From Romanomermis culicivorax (lineage: Eukaryota > Nematoda > Enoplea > Mermithida > Mermithidae), in the NCBI GenBank assembly GCA_963922205.1, contig CAWUHX010000047.1, forward strand, positions 1 to 64,000: a DNA stretch of 64,000 nt, in the 5' to 3' direction. The position numbers and the translations under genes were made by a program. The notes below the pieces were generated by a model that worked only from the letters and a program-made list of their open reading frames with translations, had not been told where the DNA came from and searched no databases. Below are positions 1 to 11,560 of the stretch, piece after piece. Every line of letters begins with the position of its first letter. Within the stretch, counting starts at the first letter, position 1.

Positions 1-339
1 ATATCTGTAAAACCTAGCATGTATTACAAAGGTGTAGACAACTAAATATCTCTGACTTTGACATGCTTTCTTGTCTGCATTGTAACTGATAACTATCAAA
101 TCATTACCCCGATTTCCCCAACTTGATAAATTTCAGAGGTTTTGGTAGGAAGTTGTAGTGAGTTAATTTGGAGAGAAAATCCCTGCAGTTCTGATTTCAA
201 ATCATCAATTTTTTAATTTCATGTCAAAAAATTACATTTATAGCTTTACCAGCTCTGAAACTCAACTATCAAATCTGGGTGGGTACCCTCTTTATGGAAT
301 CAGGTAATCAGTCTTTACTGTTTTACTCTTTTAAGATCC

Positions 340-2040
340 TCAACATTAGTTTCAATTTTTGCAGCTCAAACTCATAGAAAATTCCTTCCAATTTCTCGCC
401 TTATTGGTCTTCGAAGGTATAAACCAGTGAGTTCCCAGCATATCTCTCCTTAACTAGGAAATACTCTTCTGTCCTTTTGGTCAGAAACCTTTCTCAAACA
501 TTTGTTTTACTTTGTTCAGACAAACTTTGTCCCCAATCGCAAACTTGAAACTTGGCTTCATCGATATAATTCAGAAAACTTTATTTAGTATTTCCTGCTC
601 ATTTTTAACTAAGACTTTGTCTAGGGACGTTCCAGTTGTTCAATGGTATGAACTGTTGTAATTTTCAAGTAGCTCATCCAAGATATCACTATATTGATAA
701 GTATTGTTTTTCGTAAAGTATCACCACATTTTCTCCTTAAAAGTCCGGTTAAATCATTCAATTATGCTAGCCTTGACTTCATTTTTCGTATTGAAGAAGT
801 GAATATATTTGGACTATAAATACTTCTGCAATGTCTTCTTAGTGAAATCTTTAAGCAGTAGGCTGTAAATTTTGCTGCCCACAATTGGGGGTCCATTGCT
901 GCTCTCACAATGGCATACTTTTGTGCAGTTCTGCAAAAATGTGGAATGGGAAAACCGAAATAGTAAGCACAGTTCACCCCAACTCCAAACCAAAAATTAC
1001 TTAGGAGATGCAAGGTTATTCATGTAAGTTAACATAATACATATGGAAAATGAAGCATTTACTGTACATGTTAAAAATTGATGATCATTTGATTTTTTTA
1101 ATTTTCATTCAATTGAATTTTGAGATTATGATCTTGTAAATTGCTCCAAAGTGCATCTTTTCTCTGTCCAATCCCCAAAATTTTCTTCCTCAAATAGAGA
1201 GAGAGCCCAACATTTTTTCTCTTTTTCAATTTTTTCCCTGAAAAAGGCATGATTTGAAGAAGAAAACTGCGGCATGAAGCGCTGAAATGTTTCTAGATTC
1301 TGACCTTCCAAAATTCACCAAAATACATCTTTTCAGTTTTGAATTCCCAAAAATTTTTCAGGCAATGAGAACCTTGCCCGATATTTCATCATTTCAGTAT
1401 TTTACCCTCAGAAGACTCTCTTCAAGGAAAAAAACTGTGGGCAGAGTCAGTTTTGAAAAAAATTTGATATCTAGTTGATGACATTCAGGTATCTACTGTT
1501 ATTTAGTGTAGAATAGCATATACTGTGTCAATTGTAACTACCAGAACTGCAAAAAGTACTCCACTGGAGTCCTCATTGTGGGTCTCTAAACCACACTAAA
1601 CCTCAATTTCTGGTGTTGGGTGACATGCGGGTCACAGTTTTTGAAAGCCACAAAAAGGTGCAGACACTGCACTGTTTTTTGCCCATTGTGGCTAAGTATG
1701 TTTAAGGATTTACCTTCATCTATTTGGAGCTTTGTGGGTTTCAGGCCTGATTTCAATATTTTCTCTAAACCATCCAAAATATCAGTGCTAGTTTTCTGTT
1801 TGAGAGGGACTGACCAGGCAAATTTTGAGAATGAGTCCATACAGTTCAGGAGGTATCTATATCTATCATTATGTTCTAGCAAGGATTGGAGATCAGCCAA
1901 ATCAGCTTGCCATTGCTTATCTATACCACTGAAAAAACTATTCCATTTGTAGTGTTTGCAAGCAAATGTATGGAAGGGGTGTGGGGCCAGGTTTGCTATC
2001 TACTTTTCATCATCTGATCTTTTTATCTTTTGATTCAGGT
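340..2040 (-). pseudogene. Polinton-type integrase, broken and interrupted
   Basis: Minus-strand translation gives the N-terminal half at about 2030-1700, with the start of the DDE core (residues ADLQSLL, then a CMDSFSKFAW stretch around the first catalytic Asp) and a following IDEGKS segment. The C-terminal half lies at about 870-340, with an FNRTFKEKMW-like segment, then the YNSSYH region, a GDKV segment and a final EGIFYEFEL segment typical of the end of Polinton integrases. The two halves are separated by about 700 bases of unrelated sequence and contain several stops and frame changes. In a live element this enzyme joins the linear DNA to the host chromosome. It reads divergently from the virion genes to its right, as is common in Polintons. 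Not functional. Confidence 0.75.
871..1585. other. Unassigned insertion inside the integrase pseudogene
   Basis: The left and right parts of the integrase can be read on either side of this stretch but not through it. It is AT-rich, with short open frames on both strands that show no recognisable family and no clear terminal repeats. It is probably an insertion or a rearranged segment; the exact ends are not visible. Confidence 0.4.
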
Positions 2041-3048
2041 TTCTTGCTCACCTACATAGATTATCAAATCCAGTATACCTTTTTTCAGTGTCCAAATACA
2101 ATTTTTCTAACAATTTTTCCATCACTTTTAATTTTATTTTAAATTCATATTAATAATATACAATTAACATAATTTAAAAGAGAATTATCAAAGAGATTTT
2201 TGAAGAATTTTTTTCATTAGTATCTAAATGATTCCAAAGACAGAACTTCAACTTTTTTTTATCTCTCCTATTTTCCTTGTATAAGTCTTCTAGAAATTGC
2301 CAAAAGAGTACACCAAATTTTTGAGTGTCTTATATGTTGATATAGCAGCTACCCGCTATTTTGGACAATTTGACAATAAAGTCTTGGAAAACTATTTATC
2401 CTTGAGTTTCCATTTTGCCTCTTCCTATGCAGCTATCCTAGAATTTATGGACTTAGCATCTTGTTGAGCTCTGACCTGCTCTTGTTCCACCTCTGCCTTT
2501 GCATAATTTCTATAACTCCAGAATCTGCTTCTTGAACAACTCTATTGAAATCTATGCATCTGGGGCATAGTTGGATATGGAAGAAGAGTTCTTTGAATTC
2601 ATTTACAGAACATCTCTTCCTGAGGATCTTTTTGGCAGAAAAAACAGAGATGGAGCATGAGAGGATACATGGACTTTTTTAGATTCCTAGCCCAAACTTC
2701 CACAGAAGGTCTAATAGACCTTCCATATGGTCTGCGTTCTTCTTGAGTGAAAGACTGATGTTTAATAATTACCTGTTCTATTTTTCACTTTATGTAACTA
2801 GAAAAAGTTAGTATTTATAAATTTCACTTTTGTAATTTCATTTATTTAAAAATACAATAAAAATGTATAGGTTCTTTTTAAGGAGAAGAGCTGTAGGTTG
2901 TAGAGTCAGATGCTATTATGCATAAATTAATTGGTTACTCTATGAATATAGGGAAAAAAAGATACAAGGTGCATTTCAAGTATTGACCAAATAAATTTGA
3001 CATTATTTTGAGCAAGAAAGAACTGAACTTTTATGAGCAATCAAGATA
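2041..3048. other. AT-rich stretch between Polinton integrase and ATPase
   Basis: No open frame of useful length and no recognised protein in any frame. It may hold the remains of another Polinton gene that has decayed past recognition. Confidence 0.4.
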
Positions 3049-3640
3049 ATGAAAGATCCATTTACATACCTAGTTTCAGGACCAACCAAAGCTGGAAAAA
3101 CACAGTTTGTTCGGAAAATACTTGATGAATATATTATTGGAGCTGTATAATATTTGGTGGTTTTATACGGAAGTTCATCCAAAAATTAAAGGTGTCAAGT
3201 TTATAAAAAGCATACCACATTATAGAACAATTTAAAAGGAAATTCCATCTACTCATTCTTGATGACATAATGCAGGAAATGAAGAACAATCTGCAACTTT
3301 CCCAGGTTTTCACAAGGGGCTGTTATCATTGGGAAATCAGTATAATACACATTATGCACAATGCATGTTTTTAAGGCTTGCAAACTTCAAGAATAAATAA
3401 AGAGTATTTAATTCTATTCAAAAATCCAGCAGACCAGCTGCAATCCCAGATATTAGTGCAATTTTTATGTCCCATGAACCCTCTTAGAGGCCTATGCATA
3501 CGTGACTAAACCACCACATGGTTACTTATTTATTGACTTGACGCAAAAGACACCTGATGGACTGAGACTCAAGACAATATTTTTGATAAAGCCCCAACAT
3601 TCTATATACCTAAATCTATAAATATGGAAAAATAATACAA
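3049..3640 (+). pseudogene. Polinton/adintovirus-type DNA-packaging ATPase
   Basis: Starts at an ATG followed by KDPFTYLVSG and a P-loop (SGPTKAGKT, Walker A, about 3073-3100). A hydrophobic LLILDD segment at about 3250 fits Walker B. Further on come short segments in changing frames that fit the later part of the FtsK/HerA-type packaging ATPases of Polintons, ending near an LRLKTIF segment at about 3565-3590. These ATPases drive viral genome packaging into the capsid. At least three frame changes and several stops break the frame, so this is a relic. The position upstream of the capsid genes is as expected. Confidence 0.7.
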
Positions 3641-4019
3641 AATGAAAGAAAAAATGGCTCCAGAAAGACTAAAACAAAATCTACCTTATCTACAAATATT
3701 AGCAAAAGCAAGAAATGGCACTGAAACACTATTATAAATAGTGCTACAACAGACTTAATTTCTGTGTGACTGTGCATTCAATTCCTAAAATAATAATATA
3801 CCCTTCAAAGAAAGAGAAATAAGAAAATTGACAAAATATAAGGACAAGATAAGATACATGGGTCAGAATAATAGAGATAAACTGAAGAAGAAGAAGGAAA
3901 TCATAGTTCAAAGCTGAGGTTTCTTACCATTACTTTAAATGCCATTGCTGACCATTGCTAAGAGTCTAATAGCAGAGGCTATGACCCCAAAATCATGAAC
4001 CATACCAAAAAAGTTATCA
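3641..4019. other. Gap between Polinton ATPase and next gene
   Basis: AT-rich, no long frame. Nothing recognised. Confidence 0.4.
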
Positions 4020-4406
4020 TTGTACCTCATAGTACAAACCAGACTATATGTTCTGTTATCAAAAAGTTAGATGAGGCAATGAAGATTGTTGTTGAGAATG
4101 GCAAAGCTCCTGTTGAAGTCAAGCTTGAACGATATAATCAACTATTATGTACATACACGTAGATTATGGAACAGAAGCAGATACAGATCCAGTTGTCGAT
4201 CAAAAGTAAGCACTAGCTAGATGATAAAACAATTCTTCAAGATTTTCCAAAAATATATGCTAAAAGAGCATGTTAAATTTGAAAGAAAGAAATCCCTGAT
4301 AGATATCCATGATGACAGCAGTATTAGCATAAATGGTAAAAGAATCAAAGATGCAAATATAACAAACTTGCTTTATGACTTTTCCATTATTAATAAAAAT
4401 GACTAA
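4020..4406 (+). pseudogene. Small conserved Polinton protein, unknown function
   Basis: Two pieces of one decayed protein can be read: a VEVKLERYNQLL-type helical segment ending near 4160, and a short open frame of 61 codons (4221-4406) with the segment ISINGKRIKDANITNLL. The pattern 'NGK-I-(x)N-I-LL' between the ATPase and the capsid gene occurs in many Polinton-like elements, where its job is not known to me. Frame breaks separate the two pieces. I base the call on the motif and on gene order; an unrelated remnant is possible. Confidence 0.45.
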
Positions 4407-4629
4407 CCTTCAGTAGCTGAAGTTTTAGCTAATGTTCTGCTTCAATCTGTTGTTTCTACAGACCTGGTTGGTAATAAGAACAGACATGAACTCTTCGAAG
4501 AAGATGAAGATCTATTTTATGCATCAAGGTCAAGTATTATGCAGGCCAGGCTACACGTTCAACCAAATATTAATTATAAAACAGAAAAGTGTTTCTAATA
4601 GACGAAAAATAAGTTCCAAGCACAAAGAC

Positions 4630-5885
4630 TGAATTGGACCTATTCATGGTCCCTGCTACCCTAGTAGTTGTCAAACAAAAGCATTTGGAAAGAAATACAA
4701 CCAATGAACCCAATCATATATGAAGAACCATACGATTTTAGGATCCCTCCAGATCCTCATTACTCCCAACTGAACAATAACTTTGTTTTCCTGTAGCTGA
4801 GACTTAGAAAACCAGCTGGGGCAACAGTTCCCAAAATTGCACTCATCAACTTGATTGCCAAAACCTTCATCAAACAAGCCAAACTGTTATTAGGAGGAAT
4901 ATTAGTATCCAATAGTTCTGATAAATATGCCTAGTGGGTTTTTTTCAGACAGAGCTAAATTATGGTCAAGATGCAAAAGAATCATACTTGCAAGCCTCTG
5001 GGTACAATAAAGACTCAGGAGAAAATGTTGATACAGAAAACAGTAAGAGTTTTAATAACAGAATAGAGCTGTTGAAAAAGGAAAAGGTCATAGAGTGAAT
5101 TGAATCATTGCATATTGATCTGTTCTTACAGGAAAGATATCTAATCAATTTTATTGACTTGCATTTGGAAGTGCATAGAAACTTCAATGAGTTCCTCTTG
5201 CAATGCTTTGACCAAAGTGCAAAAGATTTAGAACTGGAGGTTAGACAAATAAAGTTTTATGTCATGAAAGTTGAATTGCTAGGAAGCATCAATTGAGCCT
5301 TAGAAACCACACTTGAACCTTATCCTATCAAGTATTCTATAAGGAGAGTAATCATGACTAATCTACATATTCCAACAACATCTCGAGCAACTCCTCATCA
5401 CACTCTGTTTTTAGATCAACTTCCTAGACAAATTGTTCTTCCATGCTTGGATGCAACAGCATATAGAGGCATGTATGCTAAATCACCATTTAATTTCGAA
5501 CCTTTTTGTATCAATGATGTGTGAGTTACTTGTGGGGGAAAAACATTTCCAGCATATCCTCTGAAGATTGGTTTCAAAAATGATAGGTTCATACAGGCCT
5601 ACAATCATCTCTTCGAAGCTCTAGATTTGGCTCATAAAAATAATGGAAACAATATAAATATTCTTGACAATAAAACTAGTCACTGCTTCTTTGGCTTTGA
5701 TTTAACTCCTGATGAAGATGATAATGGTCACTGGGACTTGATCCAAAATGGCTCCCCAAGTATTGAAGTAGACTTTGGGGATGATGTACCAAGATCAGTC
5801 ATTGGGAGTATCATAAATGCACAGTTTGATAATCTGATTTTTATAAATAAAGATCGTATCTGAGTTCATGACTACAATGCTTTAA
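4630..5885 (+). pseudogene. Polinton capsid-like protein (F54H12.2-like family)
   Basis: A long decayed coding stretch recognisable over about 400 codons, matching the protein often named 'uncharacterized protein F54H12.2-like', which belongs to Polinton/adintovirus virion genes and is probably a capsid subunit. Landmarks are a KSFNNRIELL segment (about 5045), a FLQERYLINFIDLHLEV segment (5122-5175), a YPIKYSIRRV segment (about 5320), and an open frame of 78 codons (5627-5863) with FGFDLTPDEDD and a C-terminal FDNLIFINKDR. Internal stops occur at about 5103, 5296 and 5524, among others, so it is a relic. It lies directly upstream of the protease remnant. Confidence 0.7.
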
Positions 5886-5886
5886 G

Positions 5887-6245
5887 ATGAACACAAATCA
5901 GCTAATTCATATATTGAAGACTGACCAAGCAACAGGGCAAATAATACTTGGAGTATTCCCTGAAGACTTGCTATTACAGAAAACAGCTTATCCCTCAGCA
6001 GCGATAGTAAACCTTGATCCAAGTAATGTGCCTGGCTCTCATTAGGTAGCTTTATATTTCACACTGAGAGGCACATGCAAATACTTATAAACACTATCCT
6101 CCACCAACAGTGAAGAACTAAATCAGGGAAAATGCATCTGATTTCATATATAATAACATGCAAGTGCAAGGATTATTCACTGGGCCATGTGGACAAATGT
6201 TCCCTTACTATTTGGTCTGGAAGGCTAGAGGAAATTGTGCAATCC
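5887..6245 (+). pseudogene. Adenain-type cysteine protease (virion maturation), broken
   Basis: An ATG at 5887 opens a frame with GVFPEDLLL followed by IVNLDPSNVPGSH, the characteristic region before the active-site His of adenovirus/Polinton maturation proteases (Ulp1-like fold). The codon after the His, where the family has Trp, is TAG (6043-6045). Further on, a GPCGQMFPYYLVWKARGN segment at about 6182-6235 holds the CG(Q) active-site Cys motif near the C-terminus. In live elements this enzyme processes virion proteins. Stops and a frame change make it non-functional. Its place just after the capsid-like gene agrees with the assignment. Confidence 0.75.
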
Positions 6246-6289
6246 ATGCAGAATGATTTCATTAACCAGTTCATCCATGCTTAGTTCAG

Positions 6290-6776
6290 TATAAAAATGA
6301 AGATCTACCTGTAAAACTAATTCAATTAGTAATTCAAAAGGGGACAATACTGCCTCCACCTCTGAGACAAATTTACTTGTAAATATCATTCTAGATGAAG
6401 ATTGGGAAGTTGCTTTAGCTGAAGTGATATATGCAAATAGTGGGAACAATGTCTTTGCAGGAGAGAATGCAATGTACTTTTACAATTATGAAATCAAGAA
6501 GAGATAGATGGTCAAGATTCACCTTACAGAATATGAAAAAATACTGGTGTGGATTGAAGTTTTAGCACTAGGCCTGAAAGAGTTGTCGGACAGGGCAAAT
6601 ACGGAATATAATGAGTTGATACTTATGAGCACTAATGCACACAAGAGAGCATGTCAAATTAAGATTGATTCGAAAGTCAGAGATGTTAAGTTGTCTACAC
6701 TTTTGCAATACAAGCTAGGTTTTACAGAAATTTATATTAGAGGTGTAGACTATTCACAAAAAGCACATTGCTCTTG
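6290..6776 (+). pseudogene. Further Polinton virion-type protein (WEVALAE family), broken
   Basis: One frame around 6380-6500 gives DEDWEVALAEVIYANS then NAMYFYNYEIK. The pattern 'wEVaLaEi-Yp-s--n(v)' is common to a protein found beside the capsid gene in Polinton-like elements. It runs on into an open frame of 89 codons (6508-6777) beginning MVKIHLTEYEKI and ending near a LQYKLGF segment. A stop separates the two. Role in the virion unknown to me. The remaining 6780-6960 shows continued weak coding character in changing frames. Confidence 0.55.
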
Positions 6777-7014
6777 ACAAAACATTCACCCAATGCATAT
6801 GGAGGCTTAGATTATTTTTACATTTACTGTGACATTGTACAGCCTCAGATGGTGGTTAATACTTCAGCACCACTGCTGCAGATAGTTAATGTTGAGGGAG
6901 ACTATATGAAAACTGTCAGTTGAATACACACTAGTCCACACTATGTACCAGTATTAAAGAAATTATTCAATGTAATTAATGTGGAAATAAAAATATGATC
7001 TTAATCAACCAGAA

Positions 7015-7325
7015 GAATTTGAAATTTTTGAAACAATACTGAAGCTACATTTCAGAAAAATCCGAGACATGGAATGAAAAAAATGGGACAAGGACTGAAA
7101 AAAGCAGGACATGAATTGAAAACAGTGAGACAATAAGTGAAAAGAGCAGAATATGAAGCGAAAAAAGCAGGACATGGAGTGAAAAAAGTGGAACAAATTT
7201 TAGAAGCATAGGAAAAATGAAAAAATTGGACAAGAAATGAAAAAAATAGAACAAAATTTAGATGCATAGGAAAAATGAAAAAATGGGACAAGAAATGAAA
7301 AAAGTGAAACATGAATTGAAATCAT
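7015..7325. repeat. Degenerate short tandem repeat, AAAATGGGACAAG-type
   Basis: Units of roughly 20-30 bases built from 'gaaaaaa-(g/a)-(t/c)-gggacaag/aatga' repeat about 12 times with much variation; two longer blocks of about 62 bases around 7193-7255 and 7256-7318 ('gcataggaaaaatg' start) are near copies of each other. The long purine run gives spurious open frames rich in Phe and Ser on the minus strand. Confidence 0.7.
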
Positions 7326-7344
7326 TGGGATATTTTTTCACACT

Positions 7345-7505
7345 CAGAATAACTTTTTTTGTGTAAAGTGACCACATCCATTCAATTCCCTGCAGTCAAA
7401 AACCTGTTCCACCAAAAAATCACAAAAATATGCTATTTGACACCCAGGATAACTTTTTTGTGTAAACTGACTGCATCCATTGAATCACCTGTGGTCAAAA
7501 AAGTT
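7345..7505. repeat. Two direct copies of a ~55 bp repeat, 97-100 bp apart
   Basis: 'ataactttttt(t)gtgtaaa' followed by 'tgcatccatt' and 'gtcaaaaa' occurs at about 7349-7402 and again at about 7449-7502, with roughly 85% identity. Non-coding. Confidence 0.65.
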
Positions 7506-8182
7506 ATATACAACACACATAGCTAAACCAATACTATGGTCCTTTTTCTATAGTAATAACTACCCCAACATGCCACACATTTATAAAATGAAACATGCAT
7601 ACGTTTTATGCTTTTGTCTTTATTATATTTTTGCATAAATCTATCATGTCAGTTTTTGTTATCATTTGCCAGAAAGGCCAGATTTTGGCAATGTTCTCTT
7701 TATTGGATTATCTTTCAATGTGTTATATTTTTGGCCTACAAATAAAACGGTATAGAAATTGTGCCACCTCACTGACCACCTGTTTATCCCACCATTTTCA
7801 TCTGTTGCCATTTCTTTACTCATTTCATTACTTTTTTCATCTATATTTCGCCTTACACCTTACCTTGATCAATCTTCATAACAAACCCCAAACTGGAACT
7901 TTATTCCTCCCTTTCCTTTCCTTACCTCTTCCTCCTCTCAGTTTTTCCATCATCACTTTCTTTCCACCCACTACCATCAACCTATATTGCACTGGTGACT
8001 ATACCAGTTCCATGGTATTGGAGAGAAAGGTAAGTAGGTAAGTATCGATTTTCTTATTTTGTTGTTTATTTGCACATATTTCTGTTTTTCTTTTCATTAG
8101 GAAGAATTTATTTGAGAAGGTTTTCTTGTGGGTGCCACAAAAAAAATATTATCCAAAATTACTTGGATGAAAGCCACCTATT
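7506..8182. other. Leader-like, pyrimidine-rich stretch before gypsy gag
   Basis: No gene. 7790-8000 is strongly pyrimidine-rich on the plus strand, which gives an open frame of no apparent meaning. This may be the remains of the 5' LTR and leader of the gypsy element to the right, but I found no matching 3' LTR to prove it. Confidence 0.4.
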
Positions 8183-9660
8183 ATGTCAAAGTCAGCCAAA
8201 GCTGCTTTTTCACCCACTGATGACAACTTCAGTGATGCAAATGCCGATGATCCCCATGGATCCACCTCACCCGTGATGTCAGCAACAATTAGCGAAGTTC
8301 TATTGCAGCCCATATTGGATATGCAGGCCATTGTGACACCTGCAATTGACAAAGCAGACCATTTCAAAGTCATCACCTCTCAAATGGACAAGATAATGCA
8401 GCTACTGCTCCAAATGCAATGTCAAATTATAAACCAAAAGCAACAAATGGACAACTTGGAGTCAGGTAATTTCGCAGTAAGTCAGCCTCCTCCTGCAACA
8501 TCTTTTTCTCTGCCTCCTATACAAATCGAGCCTTTTTCACCTGAGCAAGTGATGTATGGAAGTTCTTTTCCCCCATCAATCTTGCTGACTGTGTTGCAGC
8601 CACAAACTGACATCAGCAATGAAGGGTCATGGCTTACATGGAAAGAAATTATTCAAATTATCAAGCAAATTTGACGAAACCTCGCCAGCTTTACTCTGTG
8701 TATGCGTATAGAGCCAAATCAGTAATGCAATGTTTTATGAGTTTAGAAAGGTAGTTCTGAAACAATCCAAATCTACCTGACAGAATCAAATTAGATATTC
8801 TCAGGCATACCACAAATCCCAACATCCATCATTTTATAATTGATAACACTGATTATGAAGAGACTAAACAGATAATGCTTAGCTTTCTAGCTCCTCCAGG
8901 CACCTTGAGTGACTTGCATCAGGAATGGACAAATATTTCCCAAGGAGACACTGGAACTTGTGTGCAATTTGTTAACAGATTATACTCTTATACACCTGTT
9001 CTTTTTCAGCGAAAATCGGAATGTGAGTGGGATCAGAGGATTATTGGTGAATTTCACAACAAATTGTCACCCATGATACAGGCATATATGGATGATCAGA
9101 GAGGTCAAATTCTTTTGATGTGAGACCTTGCCACCTTTTGCAACAAAATTGAACAAGATTTGCAAATTCAGGATGATCTTTTTGAAAAAGGACTACAAAA
9201 GCACTGTTTGGCAATTAACAAGTCCAAGCCTGCTGATGAACTCAGTCATGTAATCAATCAACCACAAATCCAACCCAAGCCCACTTCAAAATATAAAGGT
9301 AATAATTTTAAAATTTCTTTTGGTAACTCATTGTCCAGGGGACAAGGTGGCCATACCAACTCCTCTCCACACAATAACCACAATTCTACACCCTCATTGC
9401 ATCAGCAAGCGATTCCTCCCAGGCCATTACCTCTTCAACCTGTGCCACTGCAATCTACTCTAAGTACTGGTGCATTAGTGATGAATAATTTATTGGGTCA
9501 AATTATCAATCTGTTGCAAAAAGGGGCTGTGGTACCTGCAGTGCAGCCAGGTCCTGCACATCATTCAGGCCCAATACCTAGTGTTTCTAGAAGTCGTTTA
9601 TACTGTGGTTATCACTGCATGTTTGGTCATTCTACTGAAAGGTGTGTTAAACTTCAGTAA
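8183..9660 (+). pseudogene. gag polyprotein of a Ty3/gypsy element, broken
   Basis: ATG at 8183 opens 163 codons (to 8674) with a Pro/Ser/Gln-rich N-terminus. After a frame break a gag core follows, including YEETKQIML (8854-8880), the counterpart of YDEAKQILM in the intact element near 53632. Open stretches 8875-9123 and 9160-9660 continue it. The C-terminus has a zinc knuckle C-x2-H-x4-H-x4-C (9604-9645, CGYHCMFGHSTERC). Gag forms the particle and binds RNA. At least three stops interrupt it. Confidence 0.75.
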
Positions 9661-10384
9661 TATGTTGCCCAAAATCATGGAGTAGACATTTCTGGTTATT
9701 ATCATAATACACCAGAAAATTCATATCAACCTTGACAACAAACTCGCCTTCAAAATCAACCTTGGGTAGCAACCCAGAATTACACTCGTGGAGGTAATGG
9801 TAGCAATACCACATCCTGCGAGGGTCCACCAGCATTGAAAGAAGTGATGCAGTACAACAACCAGCAGCATGGGCAAAATGTGCCAAATGTCAGTCAGAAC
9901 ATAAGTCAGCCAAATCAGTTCACCTCAGTACTATAATCCCAAGTATATGGTATGCCGATCCCCTTGACAACTGCCTTTAAATCAAAATCCAGGATAAAAT
10001 GCTGCACTTACCATACAACATAATGTCGCTGACAATTTATGATTCCTGGCCCAGCCAGGAATTGGTCAAGAAGCCTCTGCAATTGGCAGTAAAGGCAATG
10101 AGACAATGTCTTTTCTTGGTAGTGAAAATGTGACACTGTTGACTTCCCAATTGGGAGGTCATAAAAGTAAAATTTCACAACATTCGACGATTTTTCAGGC
10201 TCAAATGGAGCATTCCAAAAATACAATATCAGTTTTGAACTCTACAGACAACTCTCCAGGTTACTTTTGCTATCTCAACCCATCCGAATTGATGTTTTTT
10301 CAGAAGAATTATTAAACTATGCCTCTTGAAATTCTGGCAACTATAGGCAGTTGGAAAGATTTCACCCTTTTGAATATCAGACCC
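9661..10384 (+). other. Decayed linker between gag and protease
   Basis: Asn/Gln/Pro-coding composition carries on from gag in broken frames, as in the linker of the intact element. One open frame of 69 codons (10106-10315) has no recognisable domain. Confidence 0.4.
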
Positions 10385-10640
10385 ACAACCTCTGTCATGG
10401 GTTGTGATGTGTACAAACACATTACTCATGCCAAGCACACATCACTTCCAACAGCAGGGCACATTACAGTGGCGAATGGATAGCTAGTTCCTACATTTGG
10501 ATCTGTGAATTTTTATATAAAATTGGAGCACTTGGGCACACATAGAATACATTACACTGTCTTAGAGTCTATCATCATTGGAACTGACTTTTTGGCCCAT
10601 GAAGACATTGCTGGCGTTTTCAACTTTCACACCTGAAGCT
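10385..10640 (+). pseudogene. Retropepsin-like aspartic protease, broken
   Basis: Plus-strand reading gives a VANG flap-like segment with a stop just after it, and a segment IIIGTDFLAHEDI (about 10573-10611). The same IG/LGTDFL motif follows the protease of the intact element ([11 protein letters not shown], about 55219-55250). The active-site DTG motif expected near 10390 is not preserved. Role in live elements: processing of the gag-pol polyprotein. Confidence 0.55.
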
Positions 10641-10777
10641 TACAAATTGCCTATTTCAAGGTAAATTTTAATGTTCAAAGACCTGACTCACCTGCCAGAG
10701 CAGTTAATCCACCAGCACCCAAACCATCGAGACAGACATTGCCAGCACCATCTACCAGTTAAATCATCTAATTAGCA

Positions 10778-11560
10778 ATGTCCCAGCCTATTGTCACCAC
10801 CAAAACAGTACTATTACAACCTCCAATAAATCAAGTAATACTTGGGCAAGTGTGGGGCAGAGAAAAATTCAGCAAGTCACCCCTGTGCATCATTTCTGCA
10901 GATGACAATTCAACCTTACTCTCGATTGAACCTGCAATAATTGACCCACAATTGGACCATTTCCCCGTTATTACTAACAACGACCCCTACGAACCAAAGG
11001 TAAGCAAAAAGGAAGTTATTGGGAAAACTGCAATGCTTGTGCAGGAGGTGATGACACCTCAAGCTGTGGACAAAATGGTAGTGAAAGCAAATCTGAAGGA
11101 AAATCAGAAAAGTAAGTTGCGAAAATTGCTACTTGCTAACCATCCCGTCTTCAGCTTAGAAGGTGATCCTCCTACCATAACACATTTAGTCCAGTGCACC
11201 ATTGACACTGGTGATGCTTGATCAGTCGCTAAACAGTACTATAGAGCCCTCATTCAGCAATGCCATATTGAGAGAGAACATATTCAAGATATGTTAAACA
11301 AGCAGATAATTGAGCCCAGGTGGTCCCCATGGGCCACTCCCCTATTTTTAGTGTCTAAGAAAGATGGATGTGGTAGATTTGGTAGATTTCAGAGGTATCA
11401 AGGATGTCACCAAGGATGATACGTACCCTTTTCCAAGGACGAACGACTATCTGGACAGCTTGGGAGGGGCTAGGTACTTTACAACTCTCAATTTGAAGAC
11501 GGGATACTGACAAGTCTCCATGGTGCCAGATTCCTGTGAAAAAACTGCCTTCATTTCACA
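10778..11560 (+). pseudogene. pol N-terminal part and start of reverse transcriptase, broken
   Basis: An open frame of 147 codons (10778-11221) ends in NHPVFSLEGDPP and CTIDTGDA, the region just before reverse transcriptase in gypsy elements (the intact element has FSLPGDQP and SLDTGDA). A TGA at 11219-11221 stops it, then the RT fingers region follows in changing frames: IIEPRWSPWATPLFLVSKKDG, then VDFRGIKDVT (about 11376), then LDSLGGARYFTTLNLKTGY. The sequence loses similarity at about 11556, before the catalytic YxDD. Truncated and dead. Confidence 0.75.

Larger units (their letters stand above)
340..6960. mobile_element. Decayed Polinton/Maverick (adintovirus-like) element
   Basis: A run of broken reading frames matches the standard Polinton gene set: a retroviral-type integrase on the minus strand, and on the plus strand a packaging ATPase, a small conserved protein, a capsid-like protein, an adenain-type cysteine protease and a further virion-type protein. 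Every gene has stops or frame breaks, so the copy is dead. I did not find the protein-primed DNA polymerase B or terminal inverted repeats; the element may continue left of the window. Family assignment rests on several independent motifs in the expected neighbourhood, so it is firm even though each gene is poor. Element ends are approximate. Confidence 0.8.
8183..11560 (+). mobile_element. Decayed, truncated Ty3/gypsy retrotransposon
   Basis: Plus-strand order gag, aspartic protease, reverse transcriptase, all in broken frames. The gag core and its CX2HX4HX4C knuckle match the gag of the intact element at 52054-64000, so the two are related lineages. The element stops inside reverse transcriptase at about 11556; RNase H, integrase and the 3' LTR are absent. 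An old copy judging by the number of stops. Confidence 0.8.

Noticed and set aside
7005..7312. Phe/Ser-rich frames on the minus strand
   Set aside because: Shadows of the short tandem repeat; three frames are open at once.
7595..8041. 148-codon plus-strand frame
   Set aside because: Follows a pyrimidine-rich stretch; Leu/Phe/Pro/Ser only, no family.
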